From CAYXZO01 sp964469505 (GTDB taxonomy: Bacteria > Fidelibacterota > UBA8477 > JABMPR01), in NCBI GenBank assembly GCA_964469505.1, contig CAYXZO010000004.1:1-61118 (forward strand): a stretch of DNA of 61,118 bases. Direction: 5' to 3'. Of the stretch, positions 18,294 through 26,949 are shown piece by piece. The position numbers and the translations under genes are program-made. The notes under the pieces are model-generated. The model saw only the letters and a list, made by a program, of their open reading frames with translations. It was not told the DNA's origin and made no database searches. Numbering within the stretch: the stretch's first letter is position 1; every line of letters begins with the position of its first letter.

Positions 18294-18992
18294 TTAGCGC
18301 CGGATTACTTCGGCATTTACTATTTCACCCAGAACTTCACCCCCGTTTTCCAGAATTACCTGTACCGGTTGGAGCATTTTTGGGTCCACTCGAATATCAC
18401 CTTGTACTACCGAGTGATCTGCAATTCGAATCTGTAATGGTACCTTCGTCCCCCAAAAAGAACTTTTCTTACCGCGAACTTCTATGGAACCCTTTATGCG
18501 GGTCTCGTTAAATAGCTCAATCCCACCATGGGCGGTTTTTAAGTCTCCCTCCACCATCACGTTGTCCAGGGATATTTTACCGTTTACATTTCCCACGTTA
18601 CGGTCCACTCTGACTCCGGCGTGAATGGTAATGGCCCCATTTACCGTCTCCACGGAGCCTTTGATGTGAGCATCATGGTCGATTTCAATACTGCCATTGA
18701 CGGTTGCAACCTCATTCACTCGAACTCCTTCACCAAGGGTGATGGAACCATTCACCGTAGTCAGATCACCCTTTATTTTCGCGCCGTATCCCACTTCAAT
18801 TTGGCCGTTCACGGTGCTACAGTTTCCAAAAACTTTTGCACCACTCCCGATGGTTATGGAGCCGTTGACAGTTGAGAGAGAGCCTTCATGTTCTTCACCG
18901 GCACCTAGCTTTAAGTCTCCGTTAATACTGGTCTCACAGAAAGCACTTAGAGCTAAAAGGGTGAAAAAAACGGCATATTGTTGAAACTTCAT
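18294..18992 (-). CDS. Secreted bactofilin-like beta-solenoid protein with TVNG repeats
   Basis: 232 aa. A signal peptide (MKFQQYAVFFTLLALSAFC) is followed by seven or eight repeats of about 18-19 residues, each starting with a T/E/A-VNG core: STVNGSITIGSGAKV, STVNGQIEVGYGAKI, TTVNGSITLGEGVRV, ATVNGSIEIDHDAHI, ETVNGAITIHAGVRV, then GNVNGKIS and KTAHGGIEL. Such periodicity predicts a right-handed beta-solenoid like bactofilins (polymer-forming DUF583), but bactofilins are cytoplasmic whereas this one is exported. The final 60 residues are irregular. SD GAGGA is placed 7-8 bases before the ATG. No function is known; a periplasmic or surface scaffold is an inference. Confidence 0.75.
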   Translation of the reverse strand: MKFQQYAVFFTLLALSAFCETSINGDLKLGAGEEHEGSLSTVNGSITIGSGAKVFGNCSTVNGQIEVGYGAKIKGDLTTVNGSITLGEGVRVNEVATVNGSIEIDHDAHIKGSVETVNGAITIHAGVRVDRNVGNVNGKISLDNVMVEGDLKTAHGGIELFNETRIKGSIEVRGKKSSFWGTKVPLQIRIADHSVVQGDIRVDPKMLQPVQVILENGGEVLGEIVNAEVIRR

Positions 18993-19158
18993 AATCGCTT
19001 CCTCTTTTCTAATAATCTTTCTCCTCCCCGTGGGTCTTCTCCAATATACAAAATGTCCGACGTAGACTAGTCTTCAATCCAGGAGATTATCCAGATATTT
19101 GTCAAAAAGTTGAACTCTTAAATTGAGCTTACCTTGGATGCCAAACAGCAGTTACAAT

Positions 19159-19198
19159 CCGGGGGCGGCTGCTGGAGGCTGAAGGGAGCCGCCCCCGG
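19159..19198 (-). terminator. GC-rich hairpin after the PDZ-barrel gene
   Basis: A perfect 12-bp stem, CCGGGGGCGGCT (19159-19170) with AGCCGCCCCCGG (19187-19198), loop of 16 bases, begins 12 bases beyond the stop codon of the PDZ protein gene. The following bases on the minus strand are only moderately T-rich, so it may act as an mRNA-stabilising or weak terminator structure. Confidence 0.5.
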
Positions 19199-19210
19199 GA
19201 TAGCTAACGG

Positions 19211-20479
19211 TTAAAAGCCGAACCAGAATCCTACCGAATAGGTCACTGCTTCCATGGGAGTATCGGGCGATCCGGCAATATCAAATTTGTCCTGATTGAA
19301 ATTGCTGAAGCTATCAGGCAACTGAGCGTACCAGCCTTTTCTGAAAGAATAACCATATAAATATCCTGCCTCCAGACGCAGTCCTAACCAGCTATTGAGG
19401 CGGATGAGAGCAGTTAGGCTGGGCTGTACCAGAAGATAGTTGCGCTTGATCAGAACGACATTGCTTTTACCACCGAAAATATCAGTATCTAGACTGTTCC
19501 AGTTCAAAGCCCCACCGTAGCGGGCAACGGTAATCTCCATGCCTCCACCACCTACCATGAGGCCCAAGGAACCGATAATTTTCTCGGTCAATGCAAAGCG
19601 CTTGCGCAAGGTTACACCGCCGAGACCTATTTGGAAATCCAACCGGCGAGTAAGTTGAGTAGAATCCGGATCTACGGTGCTGAAGCTGGCCGAGCGACCG
19701 GCTCCCATGCCTCCCAGAAACCAGTTCTTCCCGATGTAGCCTTCGCCGGCGCCGCCGTGGACCAGAAATCCATTTTTATCAATTCCTTGTAAAAAGCCCA
19801 GGTTCTGCAGCACGGTATTTACATCAGAAAAATCCGCCGCAATCCAAATTGGCGTATAGCCACCTCCACCGTAACCTACGGAATAATGTCTACGACGCTC
19901 TTTTCGATCAGCCCGTTCGGTTTTTGATTTTTGGGAGACTTTTTCCTCGGGGGGGGCGAAAAAGACTACGGTGCTATCAATTTCACCATCCCGGAAGAAT
20001 TTCACCGGCACTTTATTGCCGTAACGTTGAGAACGAATCAAGCGCACTAGATGATCTTCATAACGCACTTGTACTCCGTCGAACTCCATGATGACATCGC
20101 CTTCCAGGATGCCAGCCCTGTCGGCCGGTCCGCCTCGCGTGACCCCGTCCACATAAACACCATAGCAGTATGGGTAGTGCATTTTATAAGCCCGCTCGAA
20201 AGTCATTTCATCCAGGTAGACACCTAGCTTGGGGTGTCCCTGATAGTATTCATCGTTGCTCCCGATGTTTACTGTAAGCTTCAGCTTGCCAGCAGCTTCA
20301 TCACCTTCCAGCTTGGCTTTGATCTTTTTCTTCCCCTGCAACTCATTACCCAGCAGATCAGGGACATCAAAGGTAACCTCATTATCGAGCTCCACCTTTT
20401 GCTTTTCCTGGGCCTGAGCGACACCCATCAATTGCCCTCCAAGAAGCAGGGCAGCCATGACCAGAACTTTGCTTTTCAT
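19211..20479 (-). CDS. Exported PDZ-domain protein with probable C-terminal beta-barrel
   Basis: 422 aa. A signal peptide (KVLVMAALLLGGQLMGVAQAQ) precedes a beta-rich segment, then a PDZ domain at about 95-175 (YGVYVDGVTRGGPADRAGILEGDVIMEFDGVQV). A basic linker (KSKTERADRKERRRH) leads into about 220 residues rich in Gly and aromatic residues with alternating strands, ending in VGFWFGF, a terminal aromatic as in outer-membrane barrels. No protease triad is present, so it is not an HtrA. ATG at 20479 is supported by AGGAGG six bases upstream; an in-frame start at 20527 is not. Role unknown; it may tether a periplasmic ligand to the outer membrane. Confidence 0.7.
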   Translation of the reverse strand: MKSKVLVMAALLLGGQLMGVAQAQEKQKVELDNEVTFDVPDLLGNELQGKKKIKAKLEGDEAAGKLKLTVNIGSNDEYYQGHPKLGVYLDEMTFERAYKMHYPYCYGVYVDGVTRGGPADRAGILEGDVIMEFDGVQVRYEDHLVRLIRSQRYGNKVPVKFFRDGEIDSTVVFFAPPEEKVSQKSKTERADRKERRRHYSVGYGGGGYTPIWIAADFSDVNTVLQNLGFLQGIDKNGFLVHGGAGEGYIGKNWFLGGMGAGRSASFSTVDPDSTQLTRRLDFQIGLGGVTLRKRFALTEKIIGSLGLMVGGGGMEITVARYGGALNWNSLDTDIFGGKSNVVLIKRNYLLVQPSLTALIRLNSWLGLRLEAGYLYGYSFRKGWYAQLPDSFSNFNQDKFDIAGSPDTPMEAVTYSVGFWFGF

Positions 20480-20662
20480 AATTCCTCCTATATGAATTCT
20501 TGTTTCCATCTCGTAGAATTCATTCAAGGTATGTGCCGAAGGCTATGACCAATTGCTCGTCGCATAAAAAACAATGTGTTACGCTTTAACCCAAGGCTTG
20601 CTGGTCTCAGATTGCCATATATTGGTTATATATTGCAGGGATAAAATGAATATAAAACCGAC

Positions 20663-21448
20663 TCAGTTGAGTTCGGCTAAGAACCGAGGCAGGAGCTGAG
20701 CCAGGGTTATTTGTAAATGCTTTCCGGCCACAAGAACCTCTTCATGATTCAGAGGCGTATCTTGAATTCCAGCGGCGTAGTTGGTAAGTCCTGAAATTCC
20801 CAACACGCTCATCCCCAGATTGTGAGCCAGAACCGCTTCGTGAATGGTAGACATCCCCACCGCATCAGCACCTAGAAACCGAAAGAAACGAATTTCAGCG
20901 GGAGTTTCGTAAGAGGGACCTACCAGCCCCAGGTAAGTGCCCCGACGCACGACATGGCCTTCCCTGGCAGCTAGTCTAATGAAAAGATCACCCAACTGTC
21001 TCAGATAGGGTCGCAGGGGTTCCGCTCCCTGCAAGATAGAACGTCCTGTCAAGTTGATCTGTCGATCGATAACCATTAATTCGCCGGGTTTGAACCCGGG
21101 ATTAATGCAGCCGGCGGCATTTGTTAGAATAAGAGTGTCGGGACCGAACTGCCGCAGCAGCCGGATGGGAGCAGTTATTTGCTCCAAAGAATAACCTTCG
21201 TACAGGTGAACCCGGCCGGCGGCAATCAGGACGGCCCGCTGGTCCAGACGTCCCCAAAGGAGCTTGCCTTCATGGCCTGGAACGGTGGAAACGGGAAAAT
21301 CGGGCAGATCACTGTATGGCACCTCTCTTACGTCAGAAAACTGTTCCACTAATCCACCCAGGCCGGAGCCCAATACTAGTGCTACATCCGCCTGTTCAAT
21401 ACCCCGCGCCTTTGCACGCGCTACCGCATTCTCCAACCACGGCTCCAT
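20663..21448 (-). CDS. punA: Purine nucleoside phosphorylase (trimeric type)
   Basis: 261 aa, usual length. Catalyses phosphorolysis of inosine/guanosine in purine salvage. Motifs: VALVLGSGLGGL near residue 24-35, the phosphate-binding VPGHEGKLLWG near 57-67, GRVHLYEGY near 78-86, LTNAAGCINPGFKPGELMVI near 108, and the base-binding region LGLVGPSYETPAEIR...GADAVGMSTIHEAVLA. The late ISGLTNYAAG matches the conserved Asn of the family. It starts four bases after rlmN ends, with AGGAGG as SD within the rlmN end, so it is cotranscribed with rlmN. Confidence 0.95.
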   Translation of the reverse strand: MEPWLENAVARAKARGIEQADVALVLGSGLGGLVEQFSDVREVPYSDLPDFPVSTVPGHEGKLLWGRLDQRAVLIAAGRVHLYEGYSLEQITAPIRLLRQFGPDTLILTNAAGCINPGFKPGELMVIDRQINLTGRSILQGAEPLRPYLRQLGDLFIRLAAREGHVVRRGTYLGLVGPSYETPAEIRFFRFLGADAVGMSTIHEAVLAHNLGMSVLGISGLTNYAAGIQDTPLNHEEVLVAGKHLQITLAQLLPRFLAELN

Positions 21449-21452
21449 TATC

Positions 21453-22517
21453 TTATCCTCCTGAAGGTTCAGCTACGACTTGGGAGATGGCCACCAGCTG
21501 TCCGCAGGCAGCTTTGACCTTTCGCCCCCTGCTCCAGCGGATGGTAACTGGGAAGGGGGCTTTACGTAAGTAATGGAAAAAGTACTCCACATCATTTTCG
21601 GTGGGGCGCTTGAAATCACCCTCAGTTTCGTTATAAGGGATGAGGTTAAGCTTACAACGTAGGCCCCCCAAAAGCCCGATCAAGCGCCGTGCGTCAGCGG
21701 GCGAATCATTTACGCCCCGGAGTAAAACATATTCAAATGTTAATACATCCCGGCGATTATGGGAGAATTCCCGTGCAACGACCAAAAGCTCATCAAGAGG
21801 CCAACGCCTGTTTAAAGGCATCAATTTATCCCGCAACTCATCTGTCGTAGCATTCAGACTTATTGCCAATTGATATGGGCGTTGCTCAGCAATGAAGCGG
21901 CGAATCCCTGGAACCACTCCTGCAGTGGAGATGGTGATCCGCCGCGCTCCAAGCCCCAGCCCTAATTCCGAATGCAGGATGTCCGCCGCTTTTAGACTGG
22001 CTTCATAATTAGCAAAGGGTTCTCCCATTCCCATGAAAACTACCCGATTCACCCGAAATGAAGTCAGCTGCTGGGCTAACAGCACCTGCTGGGCTATTTC
22101 CCCCGCCGTCAGGTTACGTTTCAGGCCTAGTTTTCCAGTAGCACAAAAAGCGCATGCCAAAGGACATCCCACCTGGGTTGAGACGCAAACAGTAGCCGAA
22201 TCGGAATTGGGGATCAACACCGTTTCCACATAGTGACCATCGTTCAGAGAAACCAACAATTTGCGTGTGCGAGTCGGATCATCACCGGTCACCTGCACCA
22301 ACGATACCGCTTCCGTATATCCGAGAGAGGTCAGTTTTGCTCTCAAGGCCATGGAGAGATTACTGAAACGACTTATATCGGATTCACCTTTTTGCCAGAG
22401 CCATTGAAATAGCTGTCGAGCCCTGAAAGGTTGCTCCCCCTGGTCTCGCATCCAGTTTTCCAATTCCTCCAGGGTTAAATCTCTAAAACAGATGGTTTTC
22501 AGGGAGGAGATTGCCAT
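21453..22517 (-). CDS. rlmN: Dual-specificity 23S rRNA A2503 / tRNA A37 C2-methyltransferase RlmN
   Basis: 354 aa. Radical SAM enzyme; the cluster-binding motif is CPLACAFCATG near residue 118-128, with the downstream FMGMGEPFANYE and the ISTAGVVPGIRRF stretches. The N-terminal accessory part (LEELENWMRDQGEQPFRARQLFQWLW) and the catalytic cysteine region near the C-terminus (VKAACGQLV) are present. It methylates C2 of A2503 in the ribosomal exit tunnel and A37 of some tRNAs. First gene of a two-gene unit with the purine nucleoside phosphorylase. Confidence 0.96.
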   Translation of the reverse strand: MAISSLKTICFRDLTLEELENWMRDQGEQPFRARQLFQWLWQKGESDISRFSNLSMALRAKLTSLGYTEAVSLVQVTGDDPTRTRKLLVSLNDGHYVETVLIPNSDSATVCVSTQVGCPLACAFCATGKLGLKRNLTAGEIAQQVLLAQQLTSFRVNRVVFMGMGEPFANYEASLKAADILHSELGLGLGARRITISTAGVVPGIRRFIAEQRPYQLAISLNATTDELRDKLMPLNRRWPLDELLVVAREFSHNRRDVLTFEYVLLRGVNDSPADARRLIGLLGGLRCKLNLIPYNETEGDFKRPTENDVEYFFHYLRKAPFPVTIRWSRGRKVKAACGQLVAISQVVAEPSGG

Positions 22518-22674
22518 AATTAGAAAATAACCCCTTTAGCCTATCTTCCGAAATACAAGTTGCCGCTAGTGGCTAAATCGCACCCATTTAGGCGGGAAAG
22601 AAGCTCTATGTCTTTAGTGACCATTCAGCCCGGTTTTTCAATGCAGCTATGGTTTTTCACCCGTATTTCCCCTC

Positions 22675-22703
22675 TTGCTTTCACCCCTTTCGGCGTCTAT
22701 TTT
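22675..22703 (+). promoter_or_regulatory. Candidate sigma-70-type promoter of tRNA-Phe
   Basis: TTGCTT (22675-22680) and TATTTT (22698-22703) are separated by 17 bases and lie 19 bases before the mature tRNA. Spacing fits; the -10 is imperfect. Confidence 0.4.
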
Positions 22704-22722
22704 CGGGCGCTTTTAGACAAAT

Positions 22723-22795
22723 GGCCAGGTAGCTCAGTCGGTAGAGCAGGGGACTGAAAATCCCTGTGTCGGCAGTTCGATTCTGTCCCTGGCCA
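22723..22795 (+). tRNA. tRNA-Phe (GAA)
   Basis: A complete 73-base cloverleaf: acceptor GGCCAGG pairs with CCTGGCC, D arm GCTC/GAGC, anticodon stem GGGGA/TCCCT with loop CTGAAAA (anticodon GAA), T arm with TTCGATT loop, discriminator A. The next bases are CCT, so a complete CCA is not encoded and must be added by the CCA-adding enzyme. Confidence 0.97.
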
Positions 22796-22804
22796 CCTCA
22801 GTGA

Positions 22805-22824
22805 CCCGCCTGGCGCGGGTTTTT
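22805..22824 (+). terminator. Rho-independent terminator of tRNA-Phe
   Basis: Stem CCCGC (22805-22809) with GCGGG (22815-22819) followed directly by five T residues, nine bases after the tRNA end. Confidence 0.85.
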
Positions 22825-22933
22825 CATTTTCGGGCGGCTTCATTTCTTGATAAAAAGTGATGGATACCATAAGGCGATCACCGCTCACAGCGGATTGCTC
22901 GATCAAAAATGCATCTAGGCCAAGAACTCGCTA

Positions 22934-23437
22934 ATAGAAAGACTTGTCAGGTGTTATGGTTGCGGCGTTTTAATTAAAGACGTACCTGAGAAACCTCACC
23001 GGTATATCGGTGTCAGTGCCGGGTGCCGGAATATTTATGAAGAATTTCTTGCAAAAGAGTATGGGGCGTGCCGTTATCCGGATCCCACTAATCGCCTTAC
23101 AGTTGATACGTATGCCGTCCAGCACCCCGGGCGCCCAGGCCCCCAATCCATCCAGTCTGTCTATGTACACTTGATGGGCCTGTATCTTGTTTTTGAACAA
23201 AGCTTAAGGGGTTCGGAAGCCACTATTGCCATAAGGAGAATTCTGAAACATGCAGGCAAATTCGTATGGCTGGAGCCCCCCGTGCCTAACGGACGTAACA
23301 CCGTGTGGGATGTGATAAAAGCCCGGGACCTGGAGGAGCATTAGCGATTGGTTGAGAAATGGGCGCGGAATGTATGGCGAACCTGGTCATCCCACCATGG
23401 CCTAATACGTGACCTCGTAAACAATTATTTGAAATGA
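22934..23437 (+). pseudogene. DUF5946 family gene with missing start codon and internal TAG
   Basis: Reading the plus strand in one frame gives a protein that matches the whole length of DUF5946: CYGCGVLIKDVP, then HRYIGVSAGC, NRLTVDTYAVQHPGR, PQSIQSVYVHLMGLYLVFE and FVWLEPPVPNG. The frame is interrupted by TAG at 23342-23344, yet the family's C-terminal WARNVWRTWSSHHGLIR continues in the same frame right after it, to TGA at 23435-23437. Upstream there is no ATG, GTG or TTG; an ATA at 22934 sits where the start is expected, and an out-of-frame ATG lies at 22909. Two independent lesions make a decayed gene most likely; sequencing error or stop readthrough are alternatives. The function of DUF5946 is unknown; the conserved Cys and His residues suggest a metal site. 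Confidence 0.75.
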
Positions 23438-23506
23438 GATAAGATTGTTACCGATCACAGCAACCGCACCTCAAGGGGGTGGCTTTTATATATATGGTTT
23501 CTCAAA

Positions 23507-24490
23507 TCAGGGGTGATAAAAAACGGCCAAGGCGGACATAACCTCACGCTCACGGTTGCGGCCCGCTGGTCGGTTCAAGCGACGGCCCTTAACCACCAGG
23601 GTACTGGACCCCCCACCGTCCAGATTTAAAGCCTCAACACAATGCAGGTGCAAGAGAATATCGGCCAGCTCTTCCAGACTCACACCCCGGCTTTCGGGCT
23701 GCCGCCCATCCACCACCAACAAGATCAATTCTCCCTCTCGGGTGTACCCCACTGCCGTGCGGGGGTGAATTTGAGGAATCTTAGTATCGAAAAACACCTC
23801 CTGGTCACTGGTGATGGCCACCTTTCCGTTTTGGATCAATACCGGTCCGGCGCTCACGGCGTCACGTACCGGCCAGTAACGCGCCTGGCCGGTGGGAGCA
23901 GCAGGCTGACCGGGGCGATTGGGCCAGGGCTCAGGCCAGGCGAAAACCGAATCGCCACGACTGGAGACCCAAGCAATGTCCACTTCATCCCGATAGGTGA
24001 ACCCAACCGCGCCTCGAACAACCGGATAATGTTTCAAGCCCCGCCGAACTTTATTTGTGGCCGGATGAATAGTACGACCATCCTGATACAACAGGCCCAC
24101 ATGTCTTGAAGGATTCAGATCCATCCGAAAATAACCGGCGTTCACAACCACTACTGCTCCCAAATCTCGGGCTAACTGGGACGCAGTCTCCCGTCCGTCA
24201 GGTTCATCGGAAAATACCACGCGCGTTATCAAGTGCTTGCTCGGTTCATCCACCCGTACGTACCAAGCCCGCAAAGGAACCTCAGGGTTTTTGGCGTAGA
24301 AAACGCGTATCCCAGGTGGCAATCCCACGTTGATGGAATCCAAGGGTTCCCAATCGAGGGTAAAGGCTGCAGTTGCCGGTGGATTCTGAACTGCGGGTAA
24401 AGAAATACTCAGCTCGGTGTAGGAGCAGGCCGCTAACCATAACAGTAGCAGAACCCCTCGTTGTCTTAGTGTGAATCTAACTCTTCTCAT
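23507..24490 (-). CDS. Phosphodiester glycosidase (NAGPA/DUF2233) lipoprotein
   Basis: 327 aa. The N-terminus VLLLLWLAACSYTEL has a lipobox with Cys22. The catalytic-type domain spans about 80-325: VVVVNAGYFRMDLNPSRHVG, then SAGPVLIQNGK, HPRTAVGYTREGELILLVVDGR and ALNLDGGGSSTLV, the hallmark of the NAGPA family. Family members remove alpha-GlcNAc from phosphodiesters (mammalian uncovering enzyme) or act on bacterial exopolysaccharide and teichoic-acid-like linkages. As a lipoprotein it would act in the periplasm or at the surface. It is a monocistronic unit. Confidence 0.9.
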   Translation of the reverse strand: MRRVRFTLRQRGVLLLLWLAACSYTELSISLPAVQNPPATAAFTLDWEPLDSINVGLPPGIRVFYAKNPEVPLRAWYVRVDEPSKHLITRVVFSDEPDGRETASQLARDLGAVVVVNAGYFRMDLNPSRHVGLLYQDGRTIHPATNKVRRGLKHYPVVRGAVGFTYRDEVDIAWVSSRGDSVFAWPEPWPNRPGQPAAPTGQARYWPVRDAVSAGPVLIQNGKVAITSDQEVFFDTKIPQIHPRTAVGYTREGELILLVVDGRQPESRGVSLEELADILLHLHCVEALNLDGGGSSTLVVKGRRLNRPAGRNREREVMSALAVFYHP

Positions 24491-24768
24491 TGTTTCACAA
24501 TCTTACGGCTATCTTTCTTAGAAGGTTGTAATTTAGCTCATACGCCTTTTTTTACCAGGACAAGCCTGCAACACGGTACTTACATAACTACAAGCTAGTC
24601 AAGGAATTGGTATAAATCTCACAATGCTCTGGTTTTAAAGAGCTTACCCCTTGTTAACCTCGTGATTCGCAATATGTTTTTCCCGGTGGTTACCCAAGGG
24701 AAATTTGCGATCTTCACAATACCATTAGAACCAACAATCCAACCGGTAGCAAACAAACGAGGAGTACT

Positions 24769-25422
24769 ATGAGAACTGCTATTTCTGCCCTCTTTTTATT
24801 TGTTCTTGGAATCGGCATCGGTTTCGGCCAGAATTTTCAGTTGCATTACGACTGGGGAAAGGGACGTCACTTTTTTACCACTACCCTGGAGATGTTTAAG
24901 TCCGATGATTACGGCTGGACCTACTGGTTCGTGGACATGGACTACAACACCACCGATCATAAAATGTCCTTGGGATACTGGGAATTGGCTCGCTACTTCA
25001 ATGTGCCGGGGCTGGCCGGCTGGTCCTGGACGGTTCAATACAATGATGGTGTGGATTTGTACTACGGAAATCTGGGGCAGGTGTGGTTGGCAGGATTAAA
25101 CTACCAATTAAAACTAGGGAGCTGGACCGTGCCTACGGAATTGTTGTTCCGTAAGGTGGCTGGTAATAAAGGTGTCCAGTGGCAGTGGACTACCGTATGG
25201 TTCCAGCGTTTTTTTGGGGATCGTTTGGAACTCAGCGGATTTGCCGATCTCTGGCAAGATCCAGCGGAAGCAGGTGGAAATTTAATCTTCATCTCAGAAC
25301 CCCAAATCTGGGTCCGGGCGGGAAAACAGCTCTGGATTGGGGGAGAAATCGAGGTTTCACATAATTTCGTTTCCTCTTCATGGGAATTTATGCCTACCAC
25401 GGGTTTACGCTGGGAGTTCTAG
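24769..25422 (+). CDS. DUF5020 family outer membrane protein (Tsx-like barrel)
   Basis: 217 aa. Signal peptide (AISALFLFVLGIGIGFGQ) followed by NFQLHYDWGKGRHFFTTTLEMFKSDDYGWTYWFVDMDY, the characteristic DUF5020 opening, and later QWTTVWF, LELSGFADLWQD, FISEPQIWV and EIEVSHNF. The protein ends in LRWEF, a terminal Phe as in barrels. The fold is related to the nucleoside channel Tsx, so a nucleoside or small-solute channel is possible; not shown. GGAG six bases before the ATG supports the start. First gene of a plus-strand run extending to 29215. Confidence 0.85.
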   Translation: MRTAISALFLFVLGIGIGFGQNFQLHYDWGKGRHFFTTTLEMFKSDDYGWTYWFVDMDYNTTDHKMSLGYWELARYFNVPGLAGWSWTVQYNDGVDLYYGNLGQVWLAGLNYQLKLGSWTVPTELLFRKVAGNKGVQWQWTTVWFQRFFGDRLELSGFADLWQDPAEAGGNLIFISEPQIWVRAGKQLWIGGEIEVSHNFVSSSWEFMPTTGLRWEF

Positions 25423-25427
25423 TCTAC

Positions 25428-25901
25428 GTGCAACCTGAAATCAAAGCTCTGGAGCTGGATATCCCCCTGCTCTCGCAGCTTGAGGAAGCGGTCTTCGGAG
25501 CCACTTCCCGCAGTCCCTTAGCGGTAAGGAAGATCGGTTCGGCTCCCTTTCTGTTTCTGGTGGCTTATTTGGATGAGCAACCGGTAGGGTTTAAGTTGGG
25601 CTATGAAAGACCGTTAGGCGGCAAGTGGTTTTACTCCTGGATTGGTGGAATTATTACGAGGTATCGCCGCCAGGGAATCAGCCAGTTGCTGCTGGAGGAA
25701 CAACATCGCTGGGCTCGCAGTCAAGGCTATGAATTCTGCTATTTTAAAACCTACGATAGGTTTGCCGGTATGCGCGCCCTGGCGGAAAAAAATGGCTATG
25801 AACTAATCGCCCGAAAGGATGAAGCCGGAGAGCAATGCTTCTACTACGCATTAGCTTTGAAAGCCGATAAAGTTTATGAAAAGCTGCCTTTAAACTCGTA
25901 A
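25428..25901 (+). CDS. GNAT family N-acetyltransferase
   Basis: About 158 aa. The acetyl-CoA-binding motif A is WIGGIITRYRRQGISQLLLEEQHRWA with the R-x-x-G-x pyrophosphate loop, followed by FCYFKTYDRFAGMRALAEKNGYELI (motif B). I favour a GTG start at 25428, six bases after the DUF5020 stop and preceded by GGGAG; an in-frame ATG at 25380 would overlap the DUF5020 gene by 43 bases and add residues not typical of GNAT. Substrate unknown. Confidence 0.8.
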   Translation: MQPEIKALELDIPLLSQLEEAVFGATSRSPLAVRKIGSAPFLFLVAYLDEQPVGFKLGYERPLGGKWFYSWIGGIITRYRRQGISQLLLEEQHRWARSQGYEFCYFKTYDRFAGMRALAEKNGYELIARKDEAGEQCFYYALALKADKVYEKLPLNS

Positions 25902-25923
25902 ATTATTTAAACTGGGCTGAATT

Positions 25924-26787
25924 ATGGCTAGTCGGCGTTTATATCTGGTTGCATTGGGAGTAGGGTTGCTTTTAGGCCCCATTAAAGCTCAGGTATATGA
26001 AGCGCTGTTAGTACCGCCGGATAGTACAACCTCCCCTCCGGCGGTGGACCAGGTTTTCGAGAACGAAATCCAAAACACTCGCCGGGAGGTTGATCTTCTT
26101 TCGGAGAAATTGGCGCGGCAGAAAGCACGTCTGGAAGCTCTACAACGTGCCCGCCGAGCTTCTCGGGGAGAATTGGACGAAGCCTCTGCCCAACGTTTAC
26201 ACTCCCTGGAAGAAAAAGTCGATCGTTTGACTAACGTATTAGACAAACTGACTCAAGCCCTCAGCAACCAGCTACCCCCCAAGCCCAAACCACAACCGGA
26301 GCCCTCCAAACCTGACCAGAAACCCTCACGGTTAAGCTTATTCACCTGGGAGGATAGTCTGGCGCTTCTGGAACTACAGCAAAAAGAAACTGCAATCCGA
26401 CGCCAGATCGGAGCTTTGACGCTGGAAATAATTCGACTAACGGACGAAGTGGAACGTCGCAAGCGGCGTCTTCGCCCCTCGTCAGTGATGACCAAAGGTG
26501 CTCCCACTCCGGAACCGACCTCGCCACCTGTACTACATCAGGTTTCAGCTGCCGCCATAGACTCCGCCGCGGCTCCTCTACTGGAAAAAGGCCGAAGCAT
26601 AGAGGAAGCCCGCCTGGAGATAATCAATCACATCCCAGATCAGGTACTGGCTGCTTACCTAAAATCTTTGTCTCCTCAAACACGACATACCCTTTACGAA
26701 CAGATCGACGAAATTCAGGTCCGGGATAATGTCAGCTACAACCAGGCCCGGCGAATGGCAATATATTTCCACCTTTACGCTCCTTAA
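25924..26787 (+). CDS. Exported coiled-coil protein of unknown function
   Basis: 287 aa. A signal peptide (LYLVALGVGLLLGPIKAQ) is followed by a strong coiled coil (about 40-115: NTRREVDLLSEKLARQKARL...LEEKVDRLTNVLDKL), a Pro/Lys/Glu-rich linker (PPKPKPQPEPSKPDQKP), a second helical segment (about 145-185) and a C-terminal helical part ending IYFHLYAP. No family recognised. A periplasm-spanning or envelope-tethered spacer would fit the shape. It starts 22 bases after the GNAT gene. Confidence 0.75.
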   Translation: MASRRLYLVALGVGLLLGPIKAQVYEALLVPPDSTTSPPAVDQVFENEIQNTRREVDLLSEKLARQKARLEALQRARRASRGELDEASAQRLHSLEEKVDRLTNVLDKLTQALSNQLPPKPKPQPEPSKPDQKPSRLSLFTWEDSLALLELQQKETAIRRQIGALTLEIIRLTDEVERRKRRLRPSSVMTKGAPTPEPTSPPVLHQVSAAAIDSAAAPLLEKGRSIEEARLEIINHIPDQVLAAYLKSLSPQTRHTLYEQIDEIQVRDNVSYNQARRMAIYFHLYAP

Positions 26788-26949
26788 GTGATCGAACAAC
26801 TTACGGTAGTCCAAATTGGGCAACTTTGCTTCGTCCATTATCCGGCGATTCTCCGGTCAGGCTATATCTTTCCACTTCCTTAAACCGGCCGTCTCGTTAC
26901 TATTGAACTTAAAATGCGGTTTTCTGAACTTGCCAACGGTGTGACTTAC

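Noticed and set aside
18294..18992. CRISPR-like regular repeats
   Set aside because: The periodicity is that of degenerate protein-coding TVNG repeats, without identical DNA repeats or unique spacers.
22970..23200. Minus-strand 76-codon frame
   Set aside because: It is the antisense shadow of the decayed DUF5946 gene on the plus strand.
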